24,884 bases of DNA from Hypsibius dujardini (GCA_001579985.1 LRSR01011593.1:1-24884), one strand, 5' to 3'. Positions 8,550 to 18,169 are shown, counted from the stretch's first letter. Notes: generated by a model from the sequence alone, not told the origin. Program-made: numbers and translations.

Positions 8550-8928
8550 ATGACAATAAAAACAGCCTTCTTCTTAGTGATTTTTGGGTACTCGGTCCAC
8601 TTGTCCGAGTTGCAAAATTCGATTTGAAACGCCACAAAAATATCGACGCCTGTACTGAACTTTTACTCCATCCCACTGGGCACTTCTCCGTCGGCCGGTT
8701 TCATTATCATGCAACCCCTGTTTCACACTACACTGGAGATGCAAAGTCACCTCTACCCTCGGGTCTTCGCCAACTACACTTACGCAGCAAAGATCAGCCA
8801 GCGTAGCCCGAGTTGCGGGCTGGAGGGGGCGGAAGCGGTGATTGGGATGATGACCGAGACGTTCGCTGAGGAGTCCCGCAGCAAAAATGCCGCTAAATCT
8901 CGATCGTTAATCGTCTTCTTTCTTCCAG
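8550..8928 (+). pseudogene. First exon of a secreted/receptor-like gene, copy A, with a nonsense codon
   Basis: Frame 3 from ATG 8550 begins with a signal-peptide-like stretch, then the same protein as the exon at 23751-24123, and ends at the same boundary CTTCCAG|GTACAA (8928/8929), where similarity between the copies stops. That is strong evidence for a genuine donor site. A TGA at 8625-8627 replaces the CGA of copy C, so translation from the normal start would stop after 25 codons. No second exon like the one at 24504 was found downstream in this cassette; the mariner-bearing spacer begins instead. Family: see the intact copy. Confidence 0.6.
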
Positions 8929-9332
8929 GTACAACAAGTATTGTGACGTTCGTATTGGTTGTTGAGATTTGAGACTTTTCGCTTCTCATTCAGTCTAATT
9001 TTCCATCGTCTTGCGATCTTGGCTTTACTCGATTTGTTGTGCAAGTAATATACCCGAAAAGCAGTACTCGTATATTCTCGTGTATCGTAAGGTCAACAGG
9101 ACTTCCGGGTTCTCGAAGGGAGAACAGGTCGTCACAGTATTCTGAAAGTCATCACCGTAATTTTTTTTAAATCGGGGATCACAATTTTTTTGAATTGCAA
9201 GTTAGGAGAAGAAAGAAAACGGTTCTGGAGCTAGAAAAAAAAATTTGAGCAAGACCGGTTTGCAACTGGCCGCAGGACAAGTCTCAAGCTGAAGCGCACT
9301 TGTGAAAACAAAAACAATTATCATTTGAAATC
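8929..9332. other. Interval without a supported gene
   Basis: Presumed start of the former intron after the receptor-like exon, then A/T-rich sequence with A runs near 9160-9245. The 5' terminal inverted repeat expected for the mariner element could lie here, but I could not identify it. Confidence 0.4.
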
Positions 9333-10708
9333 ATGCAGTTCAATACAACGGCTGTCCGAGGCTCTACCTTCTGCGATTTCAAAAGTAATTCAACTTCTCG
9401 CAAATCTTTCGAGCGTTGGAAAGTCGCTTTCGGAAACTCTACTCCGTCTATCTGGACCGTCAGGAAGTACTTTCGAGAATTCAGGAATGGAAGGTCGGAT
9501 TTTGAAGATCGCCCTTGATTTGGGCGATCTCGAACTGCCGTGACGCCTAAAAAGATGGCTGCCTTGCAGGGCCTTCTCAATGAGAATCCGGTTACGTCCT
9601 AGTTGAGCGACAGTATTCAAATTTTAGAAATTTTAAATATTTCTTACCCAAAACATTATTCTGAATCGATTGGCATCAGCCAATTTCGATCAGAAATCAG
9701 GGGGCGGAATTACAGCGCTCTGATTGGCCATTTGCCCACAGCACTCAGATTGAAGTAAACTCGCGTCACTGGCGATAAATTTTATTTATATTTATATAAA
9801 ATTTAAAAATCAATCAATCGTTTTACGCTCATTTAAGGTAATCTAAAAGAGATTACATGCAATATTCCGACCGCTGATCTCTAATCGAAATTCTGCCAAT
9901 GGATTCAGAATATGTTTTTGGAACCAGGTTCCAAAAAATTTTCGAAATCCGAATACTGTCGCTCAACTCTAATTTTACTGAGAATCTTTGTGGCTTCTGG
10001 CTGTCAATAGATGCAAAATGAACGGGGAATTTGGGCTACAGCGCTGGAAGGGATTCTTCATTATACGTTGCGGATGAAAAAGGTCTCCACTTCCTTGGTG
10101 TTTCACAAGTTATTGAAGAAGCAGAAAGAAGTCCGTGTGGTCTTCGTTTGGGATACGCTTCAGAAGTTCAACAGAAACCCAAATAATTACTTCAAAAACA
10201 TCGTCACTAAGGATGATTTATGGACGTACTACTATGATCCGTAAACGAAGCGGATGTCGATGGAATGGATATTTTCTGGTTAGTCTCACCCTACAATTCT
10301 GAAGTGTGCGCGCAGCACGAAAATATCTGCCCTCGTTATTTTCTCAGTTTCAAGGGCATCTTTGCGCGCACCAACTTCATTTCTGAACCGGAGCACAAGC
10401 CCCTTAATTCGGAATTCTACATTCAAAAATGTTTGAAGGTCGTCCGGAAGATGTGGAAACAGCGACCAAAGTTGAGGCTCGCGGGATGTACTTGCTGCAC
10501 GACAACGCCTCGTGTCACACGTCCGAACCAACGAAGAAATCCTCAAAAAGAAGCTTGTTACCCTCGCTCACTCGCCCTACAGTCCCGACCTGGCCCTTGC
10601 GATTTGTACCTGTTCCCTAAAATAAAGGAGATTTTGAAAGGCAGGACTTTTTTAGATCAGAAGGAGCTGGACAGTGCCATGACGCGTGCACTGAACCAGC
10701 TGTCTTAG
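9333..10708 (+). mobile_element. Decayed mariner-family (Tc1/mariner) transposon, transposase broken
   Basis: Pieces of a mariner-type transposase follow in order in different frames. At 9333-9600 is the helix-turn-helix end (PSIWTVRKYFREF, then FEDRP, a TGA, and FGRSRTAVTP). At 10011-10241 are LRMKKVS and the first catalytic region TKDDLWTYYYDP, corresponding to TGDETW-YYYDP. HDNASCHT at about 10500 holds the second Asp, and SPYSPDL followed one frame over by PCDLYLFPKIKEILKG (about 10570-10640) holds the third. The frame changes at least three times and several stops interrupt it, so it is dead. A fold-back element (9601-9968) is inserted between the DNA-binding and catalytic parts. Terminal inverted repeats were not located, so the outer limits are those of the coding remnant. 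Confidence 0.85.
9601..9968. mobile_element. Fold-back MITE-like element nested in the mariner remnant
   Basis: The ends AGTTGAGCGACAGTATT (9601) and AATACTGTCGCTCAACT (9952-9968) are perfect inverted complements. The complementarity continues inward, with mismatches, for roughly 110 bp (for example TTCTGAATCGATTGGCA at left against TGCCAATGGATTCAGAA at right). It has no ORF. It splits the transposase between NENPVTS and the next helix. No convincing target-site duplication was seen; at most a 2-bp CT. Confidence 0.8.
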
Positions 10709-11251
10709 AATGGTTTTTTTGTGCGTCTTCCGATAGTACAAGTAATTCCGACATAGAATTGTCCGCTCGTCATCGTTTTAACGACTAGCGGAGAAGGGGC
10801 AAGGAGCTCAAAAGAATAAACTAAAATAGTTGCAATACTTACAGCCTGTAGAAAATAGGCACGTGCAATGCATGTACACGAGACTAAACTTCTCAATTTT
10901 CTTTCCTTAGTCACTTGATCCCGCAGATCAATTTCACTGAATCCGTTCTAATTTTAGTTCGTAGATCAAATGATGTCATTCTCATTTCGAGAATACGCTC
11001 GCAGAGTTTTGTGCCCTCAAAATGACAATTCCCCCTTTACAAAGTAATTGTATAGTTGTTTTGAATGATAAAATGTGAGTGTAAAGTTTTCAAGACAGTA
11101 AAAGTCTCTTGACTATCGATCAAATCCTGCCATCCGGCGCTCCATGTTGTTCCAAAATCTGTTCATTTAACCGGCTTTGTTTGCCCGGAATCGTTATCTT
11201 CAATTAATATTTGATAAGAAATTGTCGAGCCTGAGGACTTTCGCAATTTTT
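10709..11251. other. Interval without a supported gene
   Basis: I see neither coding sequence nor a clear repeat here. The 3' end of the mariner element presumably falls in the first hundred bases. Confidence 0.4.
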
Positions 11252-11319
11252 TATGCTCTCGAATTAATAACTAGTCATGTGACTAGCGTCACACGACTAG
11301 TTATTAATTTTAGAGCATA
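11252..11319. repeat. 68-bp near-perfect palindrome (hairpin)
   Basis: TATGCTCT..AATTAATAACTAGTC at left pairs with GACTAGTTATTAATT..AGAGCATA at right, and the inside GTGACTAGCGTCAC also pairs, so almost the whole 68 bp folds on itself. The inner word GTGACTAGCGTCACA recurs at 11343-11357, followed by the palindrome TGACGTCA (11363-11370), a CRE-type site. It may be a terminal piece of a transposon. Confidence 0.75.
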
Positions 11320-11370
11320 ATGTGCATAATGAGCATAATGATGTGACTAGCGTCACATGACGTGACGTCA

Positions 11371-11905
11371 CTAAGTCTCATCCCCCAGATGCTTGTTGCG
11401 ATGCTACTTGAGGACGTTTTTTGTCTAGTTTTGTTTTAGACTCTTTCCGTAAGATTTGGAAAAAAAGCAAGCGTTTTCAATTCACCGCATGGTAAAAAAA
11501 ACAGCAAACAGCCTGGCTTTTGGGATGGAAGAAATTTTGGTAATTGACTTTTTCCCATTCTTTGTGTTCACCTGGACGTTGCATTCCTAACAGGCTGAAG
11601 TTATGGTGACTACAGTTTGCGGATATATATTGAAATACGTCCATCGTAACGTTAATAAAACGATTCAGCCTTACTCCGTCCGTTCTGTTCTCGTTGCCGA
11701 CAGAATGTTCAAATAGAAGAATCAAACCTCGTTTATTTTTATGAAGAAAAGAAAAGGTTTCTGAAATCAACTTGAGGAACTATGAGCGAATGTTAGCTGC
11801 AGTTGAAAGCTATTAATTGTTCCTCGCCAACAGAGTCGTCGAGTCTGCATGTGAAATTCTGAATGGTCCTATTCAGCATTGACTAAAAAGTGTTGCTGTC
11901 TTTCT
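11371..11905. other. Interval without a supported gene
   Basis: A 97-codon open frame lies on the minus strand (11477-11770) but begins at TTG, has no recognisable domain and is not supported by splice or promoter signals. I treat it as unproven. Confidence 0.35.
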
Positions 11906-11917
11906 TGAGGTTTCACG

Positions 11918-12390
11918 ATGGCACTGACGGTCATCGACATCAGCTTCCTCTTCGGCTGGCACGTCCACAAGAAGGCCATCCTTCTGGACGTCGTGCCGTT
12001 CACCTGGGTGGGCATCAGTAACGCGCGCGACGCCCGTCTTAACTTCCTCATCATCTCCGGCTACTACAGCATGCACCCGCTCCTCTTCACCGCTCCGGAG
12101 GTGCCGCTCAAGTATATGCTGATCATCCTCTACTGTTCCACTGCGTTCCGCATGCTCAAGGACCTCTTTGCCGCGCACGGTTGCCTACAGCGACTGACGC
12201 TGCCGCTGCTGGATTGGCGGATTGGATTCATTTTAGAACTTTAAAACTGCCTTGTGCACGATTGCGTTTTACAATTGGGTGAGCGGTTATTCTTCCTCCC
12301 ACTTATGCTGACGTCCATGTAGTACAGCGCGGTCGGCGTTTTTTATGTCTATATTCAGTTGATTGTTTCCTTTTTCATGGGTTTGATCGT
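11918..12390 (+). pseudogene. ALG8: ALG8-like glucosyltransferase, C-terminal remnant
   Basis: Frame 2 reads FLFGWHVHKKAILL near its start, then GYYSMHPLLFTAPEVPLK and, after two in-frame stops (TAA at 12242-12244, TAG at 12320-12322), FLPLMLTSM and YSAVGVFYVYIQL. These match, in order and spacing, the C-terminal third of ALG8, the ER-membrane enzyme that adds the second glucose to the lipid-linked oligosaccharide for N-glycosylation. Hydrophobic membrane segments are evident. Most of the protein, including the N-terminal catalytic loops, is absent, and the frame is otherwise continuous without introns. The 3' end runs into an inverted-repeat element at 12395. It is a fragment, perhaps a processed or duplicated piece. 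The intact gene must be elsewhere. Confidence 0.8.
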
Positions 12391-12394
12391 TAGA

Positions 12395-12694
12395 TACGAG
12401 GTAAAACTCCCAATGCTGCGCAAGTTCGGAAATGGTGTAAATGCCGCGTTCGCACACTTTTCTCTCACTGTTTGTAGTTGTTTTGGGTTCAAAAAATCAG
12501 CAATAAATCGGACAAACATACGTGACAATAAGTTTGACAAAACATTGAAATATAATTTTTTTAAATGGAAAACGAAAAAGAAACCTTGAGACTATTTTGA
12601 TTTATATACGTCACGATTTTGGCTTGTTTGCCCTGTCGTGAGCAGCATTTATGCCAAATCCAAACTTGCGTAGCATTGGGAGTTTTACCTCGTA
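12395..12694. mobile_element. 300-bp inverted-repeat element
   Basis: TACGAGGTAAAACTCCCAAT at 12395 is the exact inverted complement of ATTGGGAGTTTTACCTCGTA ending at 12694. Complementarity continues for about 35 bases well and up to about 60 bases loosely (AAATGCCGCG against CAGCATTT). No ORF of note. It begins within a few codons of the end of the ALG8-like fragment. No clear target-site duplication. Confidence 0.75.
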
Positions 12695-13430
12695 CTGTCT
12701 TTTGCGAGTTGTATGTCTCTTATAATGTTTTCCACATTTCCACAGCTGACTCCCTTACATCTGCTAAAACTAACATCTGCCATCGTAAAGTGAAGGTTGC
12801 TTTTTTGTCTGCGGAAAATATTTATTGGCAAGTCGCGTTCGACAACTTTGCCACAAACTCAAGATTGCACTTCTACTCTACCTGTTTAAGCGCCATCGTT
12901 TCCGTTCGAATTTTTTTCCTTTGAATTGATGGAGAATACCACAAAAAGCTCAAAAAGGATAAAAACTCCAGCAGAGGCTGGGATTTCGCGAAAAATCGAA
13001 ACGATATACACTGACGTCAGCCACGGCTGGACCCCATCCCCTAGCGTCAGAGCTTGTCATCAAAGTACAACCCCCTCCCTATCCTATATGGCGCTGACGT
13101 CATTGTTGAACGCTCCCTTACTATGAATTTTCAGCTTCGTATCTTTTAGTGACAAACATTTTTGGTTTATGGGTTTAGTCAATTAGCTAATTTTTAGTTT
13201 AATTTTTCTCAGAAGCTCAAAAAACAAAACCGAAATAATTTGTCACTAAAACTTTTAGTTTAGTTTTTTTTCAGGAACAAAAGGCTAAAACTGAAAAATA
13301 ACTCACCGAAACTTTTAGTTCAGTTTTAGTTTAGATTTTTCAGTTAGTTTAGCCATCCCTAATTCTGGGCCACGTGCAACATACCATCATTGCTCACTTC
13401 ACCAAAAATTGGAAGTGCGCTTTCCCCGAC
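12695..13430. repeat. Non-genic interval with T-rich degenerate repeats
   Basis: No supported gene. Two palindromes CTGACGTCAG/TGACGTCA occur at about 13,010 and 13,095. From 13,140 to 13,350 the word ACTTTTAGTTTAGTTTT and relatives repeat several times, and TTTTAGTGACAAA (about 13,145) is matched by its inverted complement TTTGTCACTAAAA (about 13,239). Confidence 0.5.
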
Positions 13431-13435
13431 CATAT

Positions 13436-13641
13436 CCGATCCAATATTTAATTTTCAATCTATTGGCATGAGCAGAAGAAGAAAATGTTTAATTCAGGGG
13501 CGGAGTTATGGGTCATTTCTGAAATCCATTCCGCAAGTTTCCGGTTTCATGAAATAATGATTCCAAGCTCTGCTCTCTGACTTCAAAACATTTTTCTGCC
13601 TATGCCAATCGATTGCAGAATAAATTTTGTATCGAATAGTA
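13436..13641. mobile_element. Diverged second member of the fold-back element family
   Basis: CAATCTATTGGCATGAGCAGAA (13456) is inverted-complementary to TTCTGCCTATGCCAATCGATTG (ends 13615), with imperfect pairing extending both ways over about 80 bases per arm. The inner TTCAGGGGCGGAGTTATGG resembles ATCAGGGGGCGGAATTACAG of the element at 9601-9968, and the ATTGGCAT motif sits at a corresponding place. Outer ends are not as well preserved. Confidence 0.6.
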
Positions 13642-13689
13642 TTATTTTATAGCATTTGTACTGCAATTATCAGGTGTTACTTTTTCTTA

Positions 13690-13806
13690 TTACCAGAGTG
13701 GACAACGTATATATAGTACTGGTACCAATAGTACTAATAATAATAGTCATGATAATAATAATAATTAAGATTAATTAAGAATAATAATAGTAATAATAAT
13801 GTAGTA
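13690..13806. repeat. AT-rich trinucleotide microsatellite (AAT/ATA)
   Basis: A run of AATAATAAT and near variants next to the end of the RTK-like last exon. No coding content. Confidence 0.7.
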
Positions 13807-14026
13807 CTAATACCGATGCCACAACCGGACCTGCCGTAAGCACTGCTTCGGCTGGGGGTAATTCAAAAAACTTGAATCGTGGATCAGGTTATAGTGTTCG
13901 TTTATAGTATTTAGTTCGAGGTATTGCTGCTGTGAGTAGCTCTCGAGGAACAGAAGCAACTTCGCACTCAGGGAGTCAAACGACGGCCGGGACTTCAGAT
14001 TGTCCTCCCAGCAGTGCCACATGATG
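13807..14026 (-). pseudogene. Receptor tyrosine kinase, last exon (C-lobe end and tail)
   Basis: On the minus strand an acceptor TTACAG precedes this exon. It opens in the phase left by the exon at 14463-14677 and reads IIMWHCWEDNLKSRPSF then a helix ending in SYSQQQYLELN, the typical end of the kinase domain of VEGFR/PDGFR-class receptor tyrosine kinases, followed by about 35 residues to TAG at 13807-13809. The CW and RPSF signatures (helices H and I) are intact. It belongs with the next two exon entries to one gene fragment. I call the locus a pseudogene because an essential exon is missing, not because this exon is damaged. Confidence 0.7.
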
Positions 14027-14089
14027 CTGTAACTACAGAGTCAAGACACGTGTTTACCTGTTTGTACATGTATATATACATGTTTATCA

Positions 14090-14410
14090 TGCGCTTTTTG
14101 TACTAATGTAATTATCCGTAAATTATAATAATGATCATAACAATAATGATAATGTTTTTTGCTTTTATCTGACGCTCTTGTGCGGGTAAGCTCTGATACG
14201 ACGGTAATTAAAGGAAATAAGGAAAAAAATAATCTTAATAATAATAATGATAATAATTATAATGATAATACTAGTATTATTAATGATAACGATAATGTAA
14301 ATAATAATAATAATAACAGTATGAATAATGATAATATTAATGATGGTGGAGTAATAATAATAATTATTATTACTACTAAAAGTAATAGTACTATAAATTA
14401 ATAAAAATTA
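14090..14410. repeat. AT-rich microsatellite in an intron of the RTK fragment
   Basis: Long runs of AAT, GAT and ATT words (densest 14219-14400) create an open plus-strand frame rich in Asn, which is an artefact. It lies in the intron between the exons at 14463-14677 and 13807-14026. Confidence 0.75.
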
Positions 14411-14462
14411 CTCGGCACAGATCATCGCAATACTTTCGGTATTTCTACATTTTGAAACCTAC

Positions 14463-14677
14463 ATTTCCTGTGGTGCCTGTGGTGGTCTTTCCATCCGACT
14501 GCCCGCTTGTAGAGCGTTCACAAAAGGGCGATATTCGGTTGGGAATCCGGGATAGGGTTTGCCGCCGAGAGTGAATATCTCCCAGAGTAGTACTCCGTAT
14601 GACCACATGTCGCTCTTTTCTGAGTACGCACCTCCGGTCAGCAACTCGATAGCCGTCCACTGCATTGGTACAGCTAC
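14463..14677 (-). pseudogene. Receptor tyrosine kinase, activation-segment to helix-G exon
   Basis: On the minus strand the exon runs from acceptor ATAG to donor GTAGGT (14462-14461). It encodes VPMQWTAIELL (end of the activation segment; the usual APE reads AIE), then GAYSEKSDMWSYGVLLWEIF, a textbook tyrosine-kinase helix F, then GGKPYPG and ERPPQAPQE. It starts in phase 0 and ends in phase 2, matching the exon at 13807-14026. The sequence resembles class III/V receptor tyrosine kinases (PDGFR/VEGFR). The reading frame itself is undamaged. Confidence 0.75.
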
Positions 14678-15088
14678 CTATACCCATTACCGGTCCGATA
14701 CCGATACCGGTACCGATAGATAGTTAACCTTATCATCGGTACGTTGATACATTGGCCCAACTATAATTGCACATACATGTACCCCGCCGATCATAGGATT
14801 GGGGTCACATTGTTTAGCCACGAGTTGTTATAATGCCTACATAGCAAGACAAATTGGACCACGAGTAGCGGTTTGATCACCAGGTAAAATGAGTATTTAC
14901 GTTTACATTTATTAAGGTGTAGGTTCAAATTATACGCATATTAAACGGAAATAAATATCATCTAAAATAAATCTAATTTTCAAATCTGAAGTAAAATGTT
15001 AAAATTTAGTTTTGGGTTCAATTCAATTTATGTTACACGAAATTTGCATTTATTTTTATTATTATGCTCGTTAAATAGATATAGTAAC
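14678..15088. other. RTK intron; expected catalytic-loop exon not present
   Basis: Reading the minus strand here finds no HRDLAARN-like catalytic loop and no DFG. A short tandem of ACCGAT words occurs at 14689-14720. The rest is AT-rich. Confidence 0.55.
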
Positions 15089-15316
15089 CTCTGGCGGTGT
15101 TTTGCGTGACAGTGCCTAGCAGGTTGACTACATTCAAGTGCCGCCCAACATAGCTCATGATTTTTATCTCATTGAGCAATGAGGTTCGTTGAACGGCGTC
15201 CTCCGGGTTCCTCAGTGTCTTCACGGCGACGACGGTTTCTCCCGGCTGACCGTGCAAATTCGTGACGAATCCCCGGCGAACTATTCCGAAATGTCCTCTA
15301 CCCAAGACCATGTTAG
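15089..15316 (-). pseudogene. Receptor tyrosine kinase, N-lobe exon
   Basis: Minus strand, after acceptor GAGCAG: VLGRGHFGIV (Gly loop), VVAVKTL (ATP-binding Lys), LLNEIKIM (helix C with its Glu) and LNVVNLLG, ending at donor AGAG|GTTACT in phase 1. All N-lobe catalytic features are present. The next identifiable exon (14463-14677) begins in phase 0, so the two cannot be joined directly. The exon for the hinge, catalytic loop and DFG is missing, and there is no extracellular or membrane part upstream: within about 120 bp the sequence becomes the decayed kinase copy B. This is therefore an orphan, deleted receptor gene fragment. Confidence 0.72.
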
Positions 15317-15439
15317 CTGCTCGCCCTAACCAACAAAACTCGAGAGTATTATTACTGGCACTTGCATGTGTGTTGGACTGTTCAATACAAAATTTGATTC
15401 CAGTCTCGCGCTGTGTTACATTCTGCACTTACTGAGACA

Positions 15440-16538
15440 AATGCTGTCACGCGGAACTTCCCAATCGTACCAGTACCGAAACTCCGGGGACATAATACCA
15501 GCATCGATCAGGACTTCGCTGATGGGCTCATTGACGGTGGAAATGCTAGACAATATAATTCCAGCATTCCTTCGAGCCTTCGTAGAAACTGTTCCAATGT
15601 CCTGCGCTAACTCGCTGGCTTTTATTCTGCTAGAAGGATTCCAGTGTAAGCAAGAGGTCACTAATGACCTAACTGTTTCATCCATATTCTCCGGTATGTC
15701 GGGAGACCCGCCGCCGGTAAGAATTGCATGCTACTGCTGATGACTCAAGCTTTGCCCTTTTACCAATGCCCCATCACATGTTCGGCAATCAAGCCAATCA
15801 ACCGAGGACATACGTAGGACGATGCAACCCAGGCTCCATATATCGGTGGCTTGACCCACAATCGCCATCCAAATGAACGGATCTTCACAACCAATCATCT
15901 CCGGAGACGTAACGGATGGTGCCCATCTTGGTTTTCATCTCCGAGCGATCAGTTTGCTTATCTTTCAGTCGAGCGAAACTGTCGAGACCAACCAATTTCA
16001 ACACTGGAGTGTTATCGGTACCCGTTAACATCACATTTGCCGGCTTCAGGTCGCCGTGAAAGATCGCCTCCTGTTGTTGGTCACTGTGGTTGTGAAGGTA
16101 GCCCAATGCTTTCGCCATCTGACTGGTGAAGTCTAATATTCTAGACACCGATAGAGATGGAGGATTCTTGACCAGGAACTCCTCTAAAGTCCCTTTGTCA
16201 CATAACTCCATGATGAGGCAAGATTGCAAGCGTAGGCCGAGCATATCTAGTTTGAATACATATCCAACTGCAAGATATTTCACAATATTCTCTTAGTCAA
16301 ATGTCTGGAGGATAGACAGCATAGACATTTTTTCACTGTCGTAGCCGCCGTCGAAAATTTTGAGAGCGTGGGGAGTCCCTGGTAGGGGCGTTTCATCGTG
16401 TTCAGACTGCACCAGATTGACTTTCTTAATCACCCCAAAAGATCCGTGTCCCAGGAGGTCAAGCTGGACGCAATGGAACTTTTTTCCATTTTCCGCGAAG
16501 ATATACTTCAGATTTTTGAGAACTGGATGAAGGGCCAT
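15440..16538 (-). pseudogene. Protein kinase copy B, truncated and broken
   Basis: Same family as 4719-7127 and 19602-21968, starting at the equivalent ATG (16538, ACCATGG). Kept features include GHGSFGVI, HALKIF, HGDLKPANVML and DIWSLGCIVL. Damage: an in-frame TAA at 16293-16295 just before ENIVKYLAVGY (different codons in A and C); loss of two bases at about 15,905, where the other copies read YMSPEM; and a TAG at 15731-15733. Similarity ends shortly after the VLIDAG segment, so the roughly 430-residue C-terminal half is deleted and RTK-derived sequence follows. It cannot make a full kinase. Confidence 0.85.
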
Positions 16539-17100
16539 GGTGTTGTGAGTAGAAATGCAACTTGCGAGAAGGAATTCAAAATGTATCGGCCGTTCAAGGA
16601 TGTTGGTCAAAATGCGAGCCTCCTACTACTTTTATTTCATTTTAAATGTTTGAATCACTCTCGCTCTTCATGGACTGGATTAACGCTACTCATGAGCCAG
16701 TTGCTGCTATCAAAACCCACCCTTTCTCGTTCAAATAAGACGGCCGGCGGTTTATTGTCTAGTCAAATTATCTGCGGCTCTGCTGAATATGATCGGTACA
16801 TGATGTGAGTACCAATGATTTCAGGCTCCATCGGCTTAACGATCGGTCTAACGGACCGCGAATGGGTACCTCAACGAGTGACTCATGTGCAAATACGCCG
16901 AAATTTCCTATGCCATATCCACGTTTGCTGCCTCGCCTTCGGTTAGAGGCTCTGCGTCGTCGAAAAGGAAGAAAATTACTGAAAAATCATTGACGCACGT
17001 CGTCGCTGTCATGAAGAAAAAAACCTCTGCAGGTCTGACATATTAATTGTATAATCCGCCGTAAACTTGACTCTAAAATGTGTCCATGTGTCTAACTAGG
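16539..17100. other. Conserved 5' flank of kinase B plus shared block
   Basis: Aligns with 7128-7500 and then directly with 8062-8180 (ACGCACGTCGT, AACCTCTGCAGGTCT, ATAATCCGCC), showing that cassette B lacks the spacer found in A at 7560-8060. No intact gene. The small secreted-protein ORF found at this point in A and C is not recognisable here; an inverted-repeat element begins at 17146 instead. Confidence 0.6.
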
Positions 17101-17145
17101 GAAGTGGCGGAGATTTCCCCTCGCTTTAAGGGTGGGTTTTTTTTA

Positions 17146-18169
17146 CTAATACTTGTTAATGTATCATGATTTTTCATAGGGGTCTCGTTGGTGCGAAAAC
17201 ATTTGCAGGTTCAGAAAAAAATGGGGAGAAAAAAAGAATCTCTGCTAGTTTGTGCTACATGCCGGCGCTTGATTGATCGATAATTTGACAACTTTCTCGA
17301 AATTTTATTTTTTCAAAAGGTTTTCAGTATTTTACTGAACATGAACACATTCTTAAAATTTACTAGAAACCTCCAGCAAGATAAACAAATATAATAAGAA
17401 TTTTTTTGTCTAACCGGAACACCTTGAGAAAATATAAAAGGAACAGCGTAGTGGCGCCCTGCACGCTGTTCGATAATGCAAAGTTTTAAAATCAGCGTTA
17501 CCGATTGATTGGTTCTCAATTTTTTTTTAACTTTTCAGTATTTTACTGAACGTGAACACATTCTTAAATTTTACTAAAAACCTTCGAATATGAGTGATTT
17601 ACTGGACAACAGACTGCACGTTTTTTTCCATGTTGATGTGTCATCCATTGAGAAGCGGGAAATGTCAGAACATAGAAAAAAGCGTGCAGTCTTTTGTCCA
17701 GCAAATCACTCATACCAAAATTCGAAATTTGAATTTACAACCACTGCTGCAACTGCACGCGTTATTTCATCCGTTTTCCCCCGTTTTTGCGGTCTTGTTT
17801 GCAAACGTTAATGTTTTAATTTCAAACAAATATGTTCATGTAATAATACAGATTATATTAACGCTGTCGTTCACTGTTTCATTTTTCATTTTCTTAAGGT
17901 GTTCCGGTTGGTGGAAATTTTTCAATTTACTTTTTATACTTTGCTGAAGGTGTTTATTAAATTTTGAGAATGTGTTCACGTTCAATAAAATACCGAAAAC
18001 TTTTTGAAAAAAAAATTCGAGAAATTTGTCAAATAATCGATCAATCAAGCGCCGGCATGTAGCACAAACTGGCAGAGATTCTTTTTTCCCCCATTTTTTT
18101 CTGAACCTGCAAATGTTTTTGCACCGACGAGACTCCTATGAAAAATCATGATATATTAACAAGTATCAG
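17146..18169. mobile_element. 1,024-bp element with ~290-bp terminal inverted repeats
   Basis: The left arm (17146 to about 17440) and right arm (about 17880 to 18169) are inverted complements with scattered mismatches: CTAATACTTGTTAATGTATC at left against GATATATTAACAAGTATCAG at right, on through GCCGGCGCTTGATTGATCGA and into ACCGGAACACCTTGAGAAAA. Inside are a direct repeat (TTCAGTATTTTACTGAAC at 17334 and, with one change, 17536) and a second hairpin at 17591-17712 with 30-base arms (TGAGTGATTTACTGGACAAC against its complement). No long ORF. It lies directly against the receptor-like fragment of cassette B. Confidence 0.85.

Noticed and set aside
11869-12178. Minus-strand ORFs opposite the ALG8-like fragment
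   Set aside because: They are antisense shadows of a recognisable plus-strand coding sequence.
14159-14401. 80-codon plus-strand ORF rich in Asn
   Set aside because: It is a translation of an AAT microsatellite lying in the intron of the RTK fragment.
15033-15428. 131-codon ORF as a free-standing tyrosine kinase gene
   Set aside because: Splice sites at both sides of the conserved part and the abrupt loss of kinase similarity show that it is an exon; the flanking codons are intron or kinase B remnant.
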